Source of the DNA: an uncultured Opitutia bacterium
Lineage (GTDB): Bacteria > Verrucomicrobiota > Verrucomicrobiia > Opitutales > Opitutaceae
Reading direction: 5' to 3'
Assembly (NCBI GenBank): GCA_903840415.1
Contig: CAIMFY010000009.1
Coordinates: 1 to 64,000 of the forward strand
DNA length: 64,000 nucleotides
A program made the position numbers and the translations under genes. The notes below the pieces were generated by a model, which searched no databases, had not been told where the DNA came from, and worked only from the letters and a program-made list of their open reading frames with translations. The number at the start of each line of letters is the position of its first letter. Position 1 is the first letter of the stretch. This document shows positions 33,222 through 41,492 of this stretch, piece by piece.

Positions 33222-35885
33222 GTGAAACGCGCGCAGCTAGAAAAATTTTCAGCCCGACTAGCACCGTCATTGTTGGCCGGTGCACTTGTCGCGTTATTCG
33301 CTTGGTGCGCGTGCAGGATGTGGGCGGCGCCGCTTCCGCGCGGCGTATGGCTCGCGGCGGCTATGAGCTGGGCGCTCGCGTTTGCGTTGCCTGGCGCCTG
33401 GCGCACAATTCGGGGTGCGCTTTGGGCTCACACGGCCGCGGCGGTGGCGTTAGGGGCATTTCTGGCGGTGGCGAAAATTTCGTTGCCGGCCGCGCTGCCG
33501 ATCGGGTGGCTCTTCGTGCTGGCGGGCGGCGTGCTGCTGCTGGCGCGGTGGCTGGTGAAGCGCGTCGGTGAGGCGGAGGCGGGAGCCGAGTCGGCGAGGT
33601 TGCTGCTGCTCGGCGCGGCGGCGTGGTGGGCGTGCCGGCCGATGTTCACCGCCAGCTTGCTCGGCGGACTCGATGCGCGCTGGTATGCCTACACGCTGTT
33701 CGATTTTATCGAGCAAATGCGCGCGGGGGTGTTTCCGGTGCTGGTGGGGCAGGGGCCTTACCAGTTCAACGGCGCGGTGCATCCGTTTCGGTTCGCGCCT
33801 TATTTTCAGCATCTTGCCGGAGCGATCGATGTGGCAACCGGCCGTTCTCTCGGGGGCTTTGCGCTGCAACACCTGACGGTGATCGCGAGCACGTTCGGCG
33901 GCGCTGCGGCGATGTATTTCTCGCGCGCCGCGCTCGCGCCTCGGTTGCGTTGGACGGCGGCGCTGGTGGCGGTCAGCTACGTGCTGTGCCCGGTCTGGCT
34001 CGGGTTCATGAGCTTTCTCGACATGTATATGAGCTACATGGCGATTGCCTGGCTCCCGGTCGTGTGGTGCGGCGTGGCGCGTTGGCTCGAGCGGCGTGAC
34101 GCGCTGGCGTCGGTGCTCGTGGCCGTCGGGTTGTCGATCCTGTGGACGTGCCATGCGCCGGTCGCGCTGTGGACGAGCATGGCGGCGTTCGGCGTGCTTG
34201 GCGCAGGCTGGCTCGCGCGAGGTGCCGCGTGGCGCGACGCGGTGCAGCTGGGAGCGATGCTGGCGCTTTTCGCCGCGATGTCGGCGTATCATCTTTATGG
34301 GATTGTCGAGGTCACGCCGCCGGCAGCGAACGCGCCTCACGCCGGCTTCGCGTTTGCTTGGGCGCTGCTCGCGGGTGGTGCGGTCGCGGTCTGGTTTGTC
34401 GCGCGAAAATTTTTCCCGCTGTCTGGAAAAGGCGAAAACACCGAGGCGCAGCGCGCCCACTGGCTGCTGGTCGCCGGCGTCGGCGCGCTCGCTCTCGCTG
34501 GTTTGGCCGGTGGTTGGCTGGAGGCGGCGAAGGACGGTGCCACCGTCGGCACGGTCGCCTACACGAAAATCTTCTGGCCGGCGGTGCTGCTACCCGTCCA
34601 TACGCCGGGGGCGTTGTTCAGCGATGTGCAGCCCGGTTACGCGCTGTGGCTGCTGGCGGCCGCCGGCCTCACTGTGGCGGTGATGGCGCGCGACGTTCGT
34701 GCGAAACTGCTCAGTCTCGCGCTGTTGGTGATCACGTGTTTTCTGCTACCGTTTTCCCATGCGACCGAGGTTTTGTGGAGCCTCCTGCCCACGAGTCTGC
34801 TGGTCGCCACCAGCGGTGCGGTCAACCTGCGGCTCTCGCCGGTGTGGGTGGCGTTGATGGCGTTCGTTGGGTTCGGTGCGCTCGCTTGGTTCGCGAAAGA
34901 GCGGCCGCGCCTCCACCAGATTTTCGTCGGCGCACTGTTGGCACTGCTGCCGTGGAGCGCGTGGGAGGCGAACAAGCTTGGCACGCGCTTGGCGGCGCTG
35001 GAGTTCAGCGCGGCCGAATCGGAAAATTTTCGTCGGCCTGAAAACGCGACGCTCTTCATCTACAGCGGCAACCAGATCGGTTCGCCGGGGTATTTTTCGA
35101 ACGGCGTGCGCGACTACCGGTTCGAGAGCCGCGTGCTCGATCCGCAGACCTTTGCCGTGCGACCGGAGCTGGCGATCGCGGCGCCGGTGCCCAGTGGGAA
35201 GGAAATCGTCTTCACCATCCAGCCCGCCGCCGGTGCGTGGGAACTCTCGCCGCACCTCACGCTGTTGCGTGACGAGCCGTGGGTGGCGGTTTGGAAATTC
35301 TCTGGCGCCGTGCCCGAAGGCACACTTATTCTGAGCTCGACGGATATTTTTCGCGAGTATGCCCTGCCGTCGTCGGGCGGTCCGAAGAGTTTCGGCTCCG
35401 GTCCGACGAACTCGCGCGAGTTGCCATTGTGGACGGCGTCGCCTTATCCCGAGGAACTCACCCTGCGCATCCTGCCGGCGACCGCGCCCGATCCGGCGGC
35501 GACGGCGCGCGAATTCGCCCGCGTCGAATTGCGCCCTCTGCGCGACGACTGGTTGCCGGTGCGGACGCTCTCGCTCGTGCCGGCCTACCACGCGATGGTC
35601 GAGGTGCACTCGCCCGCCTTGCTCGAAACGTGCCGCACTTGGGTGCCGGGCTACCGCGCCACGCGCAACGGTCGTGCGATCGCACCGGTGCGTACGCCCG
35701 AGGGACTCGTCGGCGTGCCGCTGGAGCCGGGCCCCAACGAGGTTGTGGTGCGCTTTGCGGGCACGCCGTGGTTGTGGCGGATGTTTTTCGTGAGCCTCGC
35801 GGCGTGGGTCGGGGTGATCGTTTGGCTGATTGTGAGGGTGCGCGGCAAAGATATTCGGCAACACTTTCGACCGTTGGGCGTCTAG
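33222..35885 (+). CDS. Large polytopic membrane protein (YfhO/GT-C-like), paralogue of 26911-29061
   Basis: This 887-residue protein starts at GTG 33222, with about twelve or more helices over residues 15-600 and a C-terminal soluble region. LGGLDARWYAYTLFDFIEQMRAGVFPVLVGQGPYQFNG and CHAPVALW match the minus-strand protein at 26911-29061, as do FREYALPSSGGPKSFG and the late PGYRATRNGRAI. It is the last gene of the MBOAT operon. The family is unnamed to me. The YfhO-like C-terminal pattern suggests an envelope glycosyltransferase or related function. It is about 170 residues longer than its paralogue, mostly from extra N-terminal helices. Confidence 0.65.
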   Translation: MKRAQLEKFSARLAPSLLAGALVALFAWCACRMWAAPLPRGVWLAAAMSWALAFALPGAWRTIRGALWAHTAAAVALGAFLAVAKISLPAALPIGWLFVLAGGVLLLARWLVKRVGEAEAGAESARLLLLGAAAWWACRPMFTASLLGGLDARWYAYTLFDFIEQMRAGVFPVLVGQGPYQFNGAVHPFRFAPYFQHLAGAIDVATGRSLGGFALQHLTVIASTFGGAAAMYFSRAALAPRLRWTAALVAVSYVLCPVWLGFMSFLDMYMSYMAIAWLPVVWCGVARWLERRDALASVLVAVGLSILWTCHAPVALWTSMAAFGVLGAGWLARGAAWRDAVQLGAMLALFAAMSAYHLYGIVEVTPPAANAPHAGFAFAWALLAGGAVAVWFVARKFFPLSGKGENTEAQRAHWLLVAGVGALALAGLAGGWLEAAKDGATVGTVAYTKIFWPAVLLPVHTPGALFSDVQPGYALWLLAAAGLTVAVMARDVRAKLLSLALLVITCFLLPFSHATEVLWSLLPTSLLVATSGAVNLRLSPVWVALMAFVGFGALAWFAKERPRLHQIFVGALLALLPWSAWEANKLGTRLAALEFSAAESENFRRPENATLFIYSGNQIGSPGYFSNGVRDYRFESRVLDPQTFAVRPELAIAAPVPSGKEIVFTIQPAAGAWELSPHLTLLRDEPWVAVWKFSGAVPEGTLILSSTDIFREYALPSSGGPKSFGSGPTNSRELPLWTASPYPEELTLRILPATAPDPAATAREFARVELRPLRDDWLPVRTLSLVPAYHAMVEVHSPALLETCRTWVPGYRATRNGRAIAPVRTPEGLVGVPLEPGPNEVVVRFAGTPWLWRMFFVSLAAWVGVIVWLIVRVRGKDIRQHFRPLGV

Positions 35886-35970
35886 GTGACGCGTCCCTTT
35901 TTTCGGGATTGCCAAGGCGGCTGGCATCACTCCCGATGACAGCTCATTTTTTCGATTTCTGTCCCTCCGC

Positions 35971-37359
35971 ATGACTCTCTCCACACGCTCCAATCTTCGA
36001 CTTCTAGTCTCGTTATTTTTGCAGGTGGCGGGCGGATTTGTGCAGGCAACGCGCGGTGAGATTCCCTCGGTGGTGGGCAAAATGCCCGAGGACTCGCTGC
36101 CCACCCTCAAGTCGATACTTGAGATCGCCGCGAAGCAGTCGCCCACCGTCTTGTCTCGGTCGATCCAACTCGAGCAGGCAGAGGCTAACGTCTATGCCAG
36201 CACGTCGCAACTGCTGCCCAATGTCGGCGGTTCCTTCTCGTTTGCCAGCACCACGGTTTATCCCAGCGCTGGCGATTCCAACCGCAGCAGCGGCCCCTAT
36301 TACAACTTGGGCGTTAGTCAGCCGATTTACCAGTGGAACGCGCTGAAGAATCAGGCGGAGATTTCCAAAATTGGGGTGAAGATTTCCCAAAAAAACTACG
36401 CCGACGGCTACCGGGGCTTGTTGGGCACTCTGCGGAGCCAGTTCCTCGGATTAATCTACCAGAAGCTCCAAGTCCGCACGCAGCGGTTTAATTTCGAGCT
36501 CACGAAAAAATATCTGGCACTCGATGAAGAGAGACTCAAAGCCGGCTCCTTGTCGCCCGTCGAACTCATCATCCCGCGCATGAACGGCGTGGAGGCCCAG
36601 TTGGCGATGGCGCGCTCGGACGAGGCTTACGACCATTCCAAGCGATCGTTTGTGCGACTCGCGGGCATCGATTCTCTCCCTGAAGATTCGATTCCGTTGG
36701 AGGTGCCTACGTGGACCGGCTCCAACGAACTCGTTTTGGCGCTCGCGGCGCTTTTGCAGCGCGACGGGGTCGATGTCACCCTCCAGGGCCAGGTGAATAC
36801 CCTGAACCTCAAGCAGGACGATCTCAGCTACAAGATCGCCAAGGTGCGCCTTTACCCGAAACTCAGTGCTTCGGCTGGCGTCAGCCAGTCCAATAGCCAG
36901 ATCGTCACCCAAACTTATGCCTCTCAGTCGGCCTCCCGTTCCTATAATTACGGTATCGCGGCTAGCTGGACGATTTTCGACGGTTTCGCAGCCCGGGGTG
37001 CCAAGCTCACCGCTCTCGCTTCAAAGCGCAGCCACGAACTGGATCGGGCGCAACTCACCGCGGCGCTCACGGAAGATGTCCGCAATTTGGGCCGCGTCAT
37101 CGATTTTTCCGCCCAATATCTGAAACTCGCGGAGGAGCGCCACTCCGGCGCGGCTCAAGCCGTCGATAGGGTTAAAGACGAGCTCAGCCGCGGCACTGTT
37201 TCCCCATCCGCGGTCGATACTGCGATTGCGCAGCTCTACAGTCAGGATGGCGCGGTCGCGGCCGCCCGGCTCGATTTGCTCTCTCACTGGTCTGACCTCG
37301 TCTCGCTCCTGAACGTCGACCCCATGCTCGAAAAACTGCCTCCCGCCTATGTCCACTAA
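35971..37359 (+). CDS. TolC-family outer membrane efflux protein
   Basis: This 462-residue protein has an N-terminal signal peptide (LLVSLFLQVAGGFVQA) and two OEP repeats of long helices and short beta segments (LEQAEANVYASTSQLLPNVGGSFSF; YKIAKVRLYPKLSASAGVSQS). Both show the usual 'LPxLxxxxS' pattern entering the barrel. It would form the outer membrane duct of the efflux system encoded by the next three genes. The ATG at 35971 overlaps nothing upstream, and the coding end overlaps the adaptor gene by 11 nt. Confidence 0.85.
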   Translation: MTLSTRSNLRLLVSLFLQVAGGFVQATRGEIPSVVGKMPEDSLPTLKSILEIAAKQSPTVLSRSIQLEQAEANVYASTSQLLPNVGGSFSFASTTVYPSAGDSNRSSGPYYNLGVSQPIYQWNALKNQAEISKIGVKISQKNYADGYRGLLGTLRSQFLGLIYQKLQVRTQRFNFELTKKYLALDEERLKAGSLSPVELIIPRMNGVEAQLAMARSDEAYDHSKRSFVRLAGIDSLPEDSIPLEVPTWTGSNELVLALAALLQRDGVDVTLQGQVNTLNLKQDDLSYKIAKVRLYPKLSASAGVSQSNSQIVTQTYASQSASRSYNYGIAASWTIFDGFAARGAKLTALASKRSHELDRAQLTAALTEDVRNLGRVIDFSAQYLKLAEERHSGAAQAVDRVKDELSRGTVSPSAVDTAIAQLYSQDGAVAAARLDLLSHWSDLVSLLNVDPMLEKLPPAYVH

Positions 37360-38494
37360 AACCGGCAGCTCCGGCCTCGGCCTAAAAATCGGGCTCGCGC
37401 TCGTCGTCGTCGCGGTCATCGCGCTGTTCCTTGCCTTTCAATCCCGCACCGTGGCCCGGGTCGCGGTGGTGACGAAGGGCAAGGCGACCAACGCCGTCCC
37501 CGGCAGCGTCATCGTTCGCGAAGAATATAACCAGCCGCTCGTTTGCGAAGTGGCGGGACGCGTGATGTCGGAAGACTTTAATCTCGATCCCGGCAAGAAG
37601 GTGAAGAAGGGCGACATCCTCGCCCGCATCGATCCGACGGATCTCCTGCTCGACATCGAGAGCATCGAAATTGCCTATCGTGCCGCCAAAGAGCGCATCG
37701 ACTATGGCGATAAGAACGGTTCGCCCAAGGAACTCGCGCGCCAGACCGCAAAGGAGAATCTCGATCAGTCCGAGCGTATGTTCAAACTCGGCGGAGTGGC
37801 CGAGTCCGACATGATTCGCCAGCGCCGCGCTTATCAGGGTGTCGTCCAAGAGGTGGAGTCCGAGAAGATCGAGAACAAAAAACTTCTCGATGGCTTCGAG
37901 AACCAACTGAAACTCAAGCGGCGCCAACTTGAGAAAATGACACTGACCGCGCAGTTCGACGGCATCGTTTCCGAAGGTTTAGTCCACCCCGGCGCCCTCA
38001 TCAACGCCAACACCGCCCTCGCAATCCTCATTACGATCAACCGCGTGGTGGAGGCAAAAATCAGTCAGGAGAATTTTGCCGACATCAAATTGGGCCAGAG
38101 CGCCACTGTGCGGTTCCTCGGTCACGACAACGATAAATACGAGGCCACCACGGTCAAAATTCTGCCGACGGCGGATGCCGATACCCAGCGCTACATCGTC
38201 CATCTCGACGTTAAAGCGCCGGCCGAACTGCTCGTGCCCGGTCTCACCGGAGAAGTCGCCATCACCGTCGGTGAGCACGAGGCGGAGGCGCGGGTGCCGC
38301 GCCGTGCGGTGTTCGGCAACAACGTCTTCGTGGTCGTCGATGGTCGCGTGCAGCGGCGCACGGTCGGGGTCGGCTACATCAGTCTTAATCTCACTGAGAT
38401 CACCGAGGGTCTAAAGGCTGGCGAGCAGGTCATCGTTGACGAACTCGATCGGTTTAACGATGGAGACCGCGTGAAGGCTGAACTCATCAAGTAG
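37349..38494 (+). CDS. HlyD/RND-type periplasmic adaptor subunit
   Basis: This 381-residue protein has an N-terminal membrane anchor (about residues 8-28: GLKIGLALVVVAVIALFLAF). It then shows the half-lipoyl motif (EVAGRVMSEDFNLDPGKKVKKGDILARID), a coiled-coil hairpin (about 95-195), the second half-lipoyl (LTAQFDGIVSEGLVHPGALINANTALAIL) and beta-barrel/membrane-proximal domains. This is the standard membrane-fusion protein order. It links the TolC-like duct to the MacB/LolC-type permease downstream. Confidence 0.88.
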   Translation: MSTKTGSSGLGLKIGLALVVVAVIALFLAFQSRTVARVAVVTKGKATNAVPGSVIVREEYNQPLVCEVAGRVMSEDFNLDPGKKVKKGDILARIDPTDLLLDIESIEIAYRAAKERIDYGDKNGSPKELARQTAKENLDQSERMFKLGGVAESDMIRQRRAYQGVVQEVESEKIENKKLLDGFENQLKLKRRQLEKMTLTAQFDGIVSEGLVHPGALINANTALAILITINRVVEAKISQENFADIKLGQSATVRFLGHDNDKYEATTVKILPTADADTQRYIVHLDVKAPAELLVPGLTGEVAITVGEHEAEARVPRRAVFGNNVFVVVDGRVQRRTVGVGYISLNLTEITEGLKAGEQVIVDELDRFNDGDRVKAELIK

Positions 38495-38539
38495 TTCGCG
38501 CTTCCGCTCGCCGCGCTGAACCTTGCCCGCTCTTCCTTG

Positions 38540-39787
38540 ATGTCTCCGAACTTTCACATCGCCTATCGCTTCCTGACGGCGAAGAAGCGCGCCATGTTGA
38601 TGAGCCTCTCATGCACCGTCTTGGGCGTGGGGCTTTTTATCCTCACGCAGGCGACGACCAGCGGTTTCGAGGAATTTTTCATCAAAACGATTCTCGGCAC
38701 GGACGGCGCGATTCGCATTGAGGACAAATTTCAGGACACGTTGCGCGTGATGTCGGCGAGCGCGGGCACCGACTTTGAAGTCAGCCAGCGTGACGGTGTG
38801 AAATACATCGAAGGGGTCGAGGAACCGAAAGCGTTGATCAAGGAACTGAAGAATTTCTCGAACGTAATAGCTGCCGCACCGGTGTTACGCGGGTCGGTCC
38901 AGATACGGAGTTCATTCAAAAACGAAACTGCGCAGATCTTCGGCATCGAAATCGACGAGCAGCTCCGCGTTTCTGATCTCGGAAAACAGGTGATCGGTGG
39001 CTCCGGTGCGCTCGCGCGGTTTCGCGAGAACGAGGCGGGTGCAATCGTGGGCCGGGTGTTGGCGGATCGTCTTCAGTTGGAGGTGGGCAATTCGATTCAA
39101 GTCGTGATTGGCAGCGAACTGACGCGCCTCCGGGTGACGACCATTTTCGAGACGGGCGTGCAGGACATCGATAAGGTGCGCCTCTATGTGCACATGAGCC
39201 AGGCGCGCTCGATCCTGAAAAAGCCGACGGGCGTTTCGTTTGTGCAAGTAAGTGTTTTCGACCGGGATCGCGCACCCCAGACGGCGGCGCACATCCAGTG
39301 GGTGCTGCATCACCACGCGGTGGCCTGGCAGGTGCGCGAGAAAACGTGGCTGGAGACGTTTTACGCGCTGAAGCTTTCGTCCGCGATTACCGTTTCGATT
39401 TTCACGCTCATCGCGGGTCTCGCGATGTTCAACACCCTTGCGATGATCGTCCTCGAGAAGACCAAGGACATCGCGATCCTCCGGTCGATGGGTTATGAGC
39501 GGAGCGATATCACGCGAATCTTTCTGTGGCAGGCCGTCATTGTGCTCCTCGTCGGTGCGGTGGTCGGCTGCTTGGTGGGCGCGGGGACGACATATGCCGT
39601 GTCGCATCTGCCCCTGCACCTCACGGGCATTTTCAAAACGGACACGTTCCAAGTCTACTGGTCCCCATGGCACTACCTCGCCGCCGTGACCACTGCCGCT
39701 ATCATGGTCATGATCGCCAGCCTGTTCCCGGCGCGACGCGCGGCGCGCTTCGAACCCGGCGATATCGTCCGCGGAACGGCGCAATAG
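38540..39787 (+). CDS. ABC transporter permease, MacB/LolC (FtsX-domain) type
   Basis: This 415-residue protein has one N-terminal helix (about 20-40), a large periplasmic domain, and three C-terminal helices in an FtsX domain (SAITVSIFTLIAGLAMFNTLAMIVLEKTKDIAILRSMGYERSDI). The EKTKDIAILRSMG coupling segment contacts the ATPase. I chose the ATG at 38540 over the adjacent TTG at 38537. With its TolC-like and adaptor neighbours it forms a MacAB-TolC-like mechanotransmission exporter. Substrate unknown; lipopeptide, glycolipid or drug are possible. Confidence 0.87.
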   Translation: MSPNFHIAYRFLTAKKRAMLMSLSCTVLGVGLFILTQATTSGFEEFFIKTILGTDGAIRIEDKFQDTLRVMSASAGTDFEVSQRDGVKYIEGVEEPKALIKELKNFSNVIAAAPVLRGSVQIRSSFKNETAQIFGIEIDEQLRVSDLGKQVIGGSGALARFRENEAGAIVGRVLADRLQLEVGNSIQVVIGSELTRLRVTTIFETGVQDIDKVRLYVHMSQARSILKKPTGVSFVQVSVFDRDRAPQTAAHIQWVLHHHAVAWQVREKTWLETFYALKLSSAITVSIFTLIAGLAMFNTLAMIVLEKTKDIAILRSMGYERSDITRIFLWQAVIVLLVGAVVGCLVGAGTTYAVSHLPLHLTGIFKTDTFQVYWSPWHYLAAVTTAAIMVMIASLFPARRAARFEPGDIVRGTAQ

Positions 39788-39795
39788 TTCTCCCC

Positions 39796-40482
39796 ATGGC
39801 TGAAGCTCCTTCCCTCGCGCTCCGCTGCACCGAACTTCACCGCTATCTCGGCGAGGGTGACGGGCGTGTGCATGTGCTGAAGGGCGTGTCGTTCGAGGCG
39901 CGCCGAGGCCAAGTCTATGCCATCGTGGGTCCTTCCGGCTGCGGCAAGAGCACACTGCTTTACTTGCTCGGCCTCCTCGATCAACCTGATGGCGGCTCGA
40001 TCGAAATCAACGGCCACACGATGTCGAACAGCGACGATCTCGCTCGCACCGCGGCGCGCGGCGCGCACATCGGATTCGTGTTTCAGTTTCACTTTCTGAT
40101 GCTCGAGTTCACCGCGCTTGAGAATGTCATGATGCCGATGCGCAAGCTCGCGAAGCTCGCCCCCGCAGATATGGAAGCCCGCGCGCACCAGCTGCTCGAG
40201 TCCGTCGGGCTGGGGGAGAAGACGCACCGCCTTGGCACGCAGCTCTCGGGTGGCGAGCAGCAACGCGTGGCGGTCGCCCGCGCGCTGGCGAACGAACCCT
40301 CGATTATCCTCGCCGACGAGCCGACGGGAAATCTGGACGTGAAAAATTCCGGCATGGTCTTCGATCTGCTGACACGGCTGGCCAAAGACCACGGCCAAGC
40401 GGTCATCCTCGTCACCCACAACCCGGAGATCGCCCAGCGTTGCGATGTCATCCGGCCCATGCGCGACGGTCTGTTTGTGTGA
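39796..40482 (+). CDS. ABC transporter ATP-binding protein (MacB/LolD type)
   Basis: This 228-residue ATPase has Walker A GPSGCGKST at 45-53, a Q-loop in VFQFHFLMLEFTALENVMMP, the signature LSGGEQQRVAVARAL, Walker B IILADEPTGNLD and the switch His in VILVTHNPE. The QFHFLM(L)EFTALENV segment is typical of the LolD/MacB subfamily. The ATG at 39796 lies 8 nt after the permease stop. It powers the permease at 38540-39787. It is the last gene of the efflux operon before a 151-nt gap. Confidence 0.92.
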   Translation: MAEAPSLALRCTELHRYLGEGDGRVHVLKGVSFEARRGQVYAIVGPSGCGKSTLLYLLGLLDQPDGGSIEINGHTMSNSDDLARTAARGAHIGFVFQFHFLMLEFTALENVMMPMRKLAKLAPADMEARAHQLLESVGLGEKTHRLGTQLSGGEQQRVAVARALANEPSIILADEPTGNLDVKNSGMVFDLLTRLAKDHGQAVILVTHNPEIAQRCDVIRPMRDGLFV

Positions 40483-40560
40483 TTTTGCGCTCGGTCGGGA
40501 TTAGGCGGGACCGCGGCAGTCGTCGCGCGGGATGATTTCTCCAGCTATCAAAAAATCATT

Positions 40561-40572
40561 CCAAAATTTTGG
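40561..40572. promoter_or_regulatory. 12-bp perfect palindrome upstream of the Act operon
   Basis: CCAAAATTTTGG lies 61 nt before the GTG of the small gene at 40634, in an AT-rich pocket within a GC-rich region. It may be an operator or part of the promoter of the respiratory operon. No matching regulator is known from the window. Confidence 0.35.
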
Positions 40573-40633
40573 TTTACAAGCGAAACGGCGCACCCTTCTT
40601 TCTGCAGGCGATTCCTTCCCTTCAACTTGTCCC

Positions 40634-40813
40634 GTGAGCCACGACCTGTCGCGAAAAAAATTCTTTGCCAACTTGCTTGGTCTGACCGCCGCCTTTGGTT
40701 TCCTCCCAAAGTTGCTCGCGAAATCAGCGGTCGCGACGCGTGCCCCGGGGTCCACCCCGGTGACCATCCGTCCGGAACTCCGTGCCGTCGCCCGCCGCGT
40801 TGACGCGATCTGA
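40634..40813 (+). CDS. Small Tat-signal-like protein leading the Act operon
   Basis: This 59-residue protein starts at GTG 40634. The N-terminus SHDLSRKKFFANLLGLTAAFGF resembles a twin-arginine-type signal (S-R-K-K-F-F then a hydrophobic stretch), and the short remainder lacks recognisable motifs. An upstream ATG at 40532 would add 34 residues without homology and crosses the palindrome region. It sits 25 nt before actA, in line with a small leader protein of the respiratory operon. Function unknown; the arginine pair is R-K, so export by Tat is uncertain. Confidence 0.5.
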   Translation: MSHDLSRKKFFANLLGLTAAFGFLPKLLAKSAVATRAPGSTPVTIRPELRAVARRVDAI

Positions 40814-40838
40814 GCGCGCCGCCCGCGAACCACCGACC

Positions 40839-41492
40839 ATGTCGAAACTTTTCCCGCCGTCGGCGAACAAACTCCCGCTGCAGATCATCATCTACGTGGG
40901 AGTGCTCGCGGTCATTGCCACGGCTGGCGTCACCTACTATATGACGCCAAAATACACACGCGTCGGTTACGCTCCGGTGCAGCCCGTGCCGTTCAGCCAC
41001 GCGAAGCACGTCAATGAACTCGGTCTCGATTGCCGTTACTGCCACTCCAACGTCGACAAGTCCTACCACTCCAATGTGCCGACTTCGCAGACGTGCATGA
41101 ATTGCCACAACCAGATCAAGGCCACGAGCCCGCTGCTCGCGCCGATCAAGGAAAGCTACGAGACCGGGAAAGCCGTGCCGTGGGTCTGGATTCACCAGAC
41201 ACCGGACTACGCCTACTTCAACCACTCCATCCACGTGAACCGCGGCGTTAGCTGCGTCGAGTGCCACGGTCAGGTCAACACGATGGATACCGTCACCCAC
41301 ATGCAGCCGCTCAGCATGGGCTTCTGCATTGATTGTCACCGCGCTCCGGAAGCCCGTCTCCGCGATCCGAAGGATATCTTTAATCTCGATTCCAAGACTC
41401 TGGCCGAACAAGGCCGTGCCGCCGATGCCGCGAAATTCGTGCACGATTGGAAAGTGAAACCTCCCCAGAGCTGCTCCGGTTGCCATCGCTGA
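40839..41492 (+). CDS. actA: Alternative complex III pentahaem cytochrome c subunit ActA
   Basis: This 217-residue subunit has one N-terminal membrane helix (about 14-33) and five CxxCH haem motifs at residues 65-69, 86-90, 139-143, 163-167 and 212-216, as in the cytochrome c7/c3-like ActA family. It passes electrons from the quinol-oxidising core to cytochrome c. I chose the ATG at 40839; a frame open from 40782 adds only non-homologous residues. Its stop shares one base with the actB start (TGATG). Confidence 0.92.
   Translation: MSKLFPPSANKLPLQIIIYVGVLAVIATAGVTYYMTPKYTRVGYAPVQPVPFSHAKHVNELGLDCRYCHSNVDKSYHSNVPTSQTCMNCHNQIKATSPLLAPIKESYETGKAVPWVWIHQTPDYAYFNHSIHVNRGVSCVECHGQVNTMDTVTHMQPLSMGFCIDCHRAPEARLRDPKDIFNLDSKTLAEQGRAADAAKFVHDWKVKPPQSCSGCHR

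Noticed and set aside
38912-39955. 347-codon minus-strand frame opposite the efflux permease
   Set aside because: The plus-strand permease and ATPase have clear FtsX and Walker motifs; the antisense frame has none.
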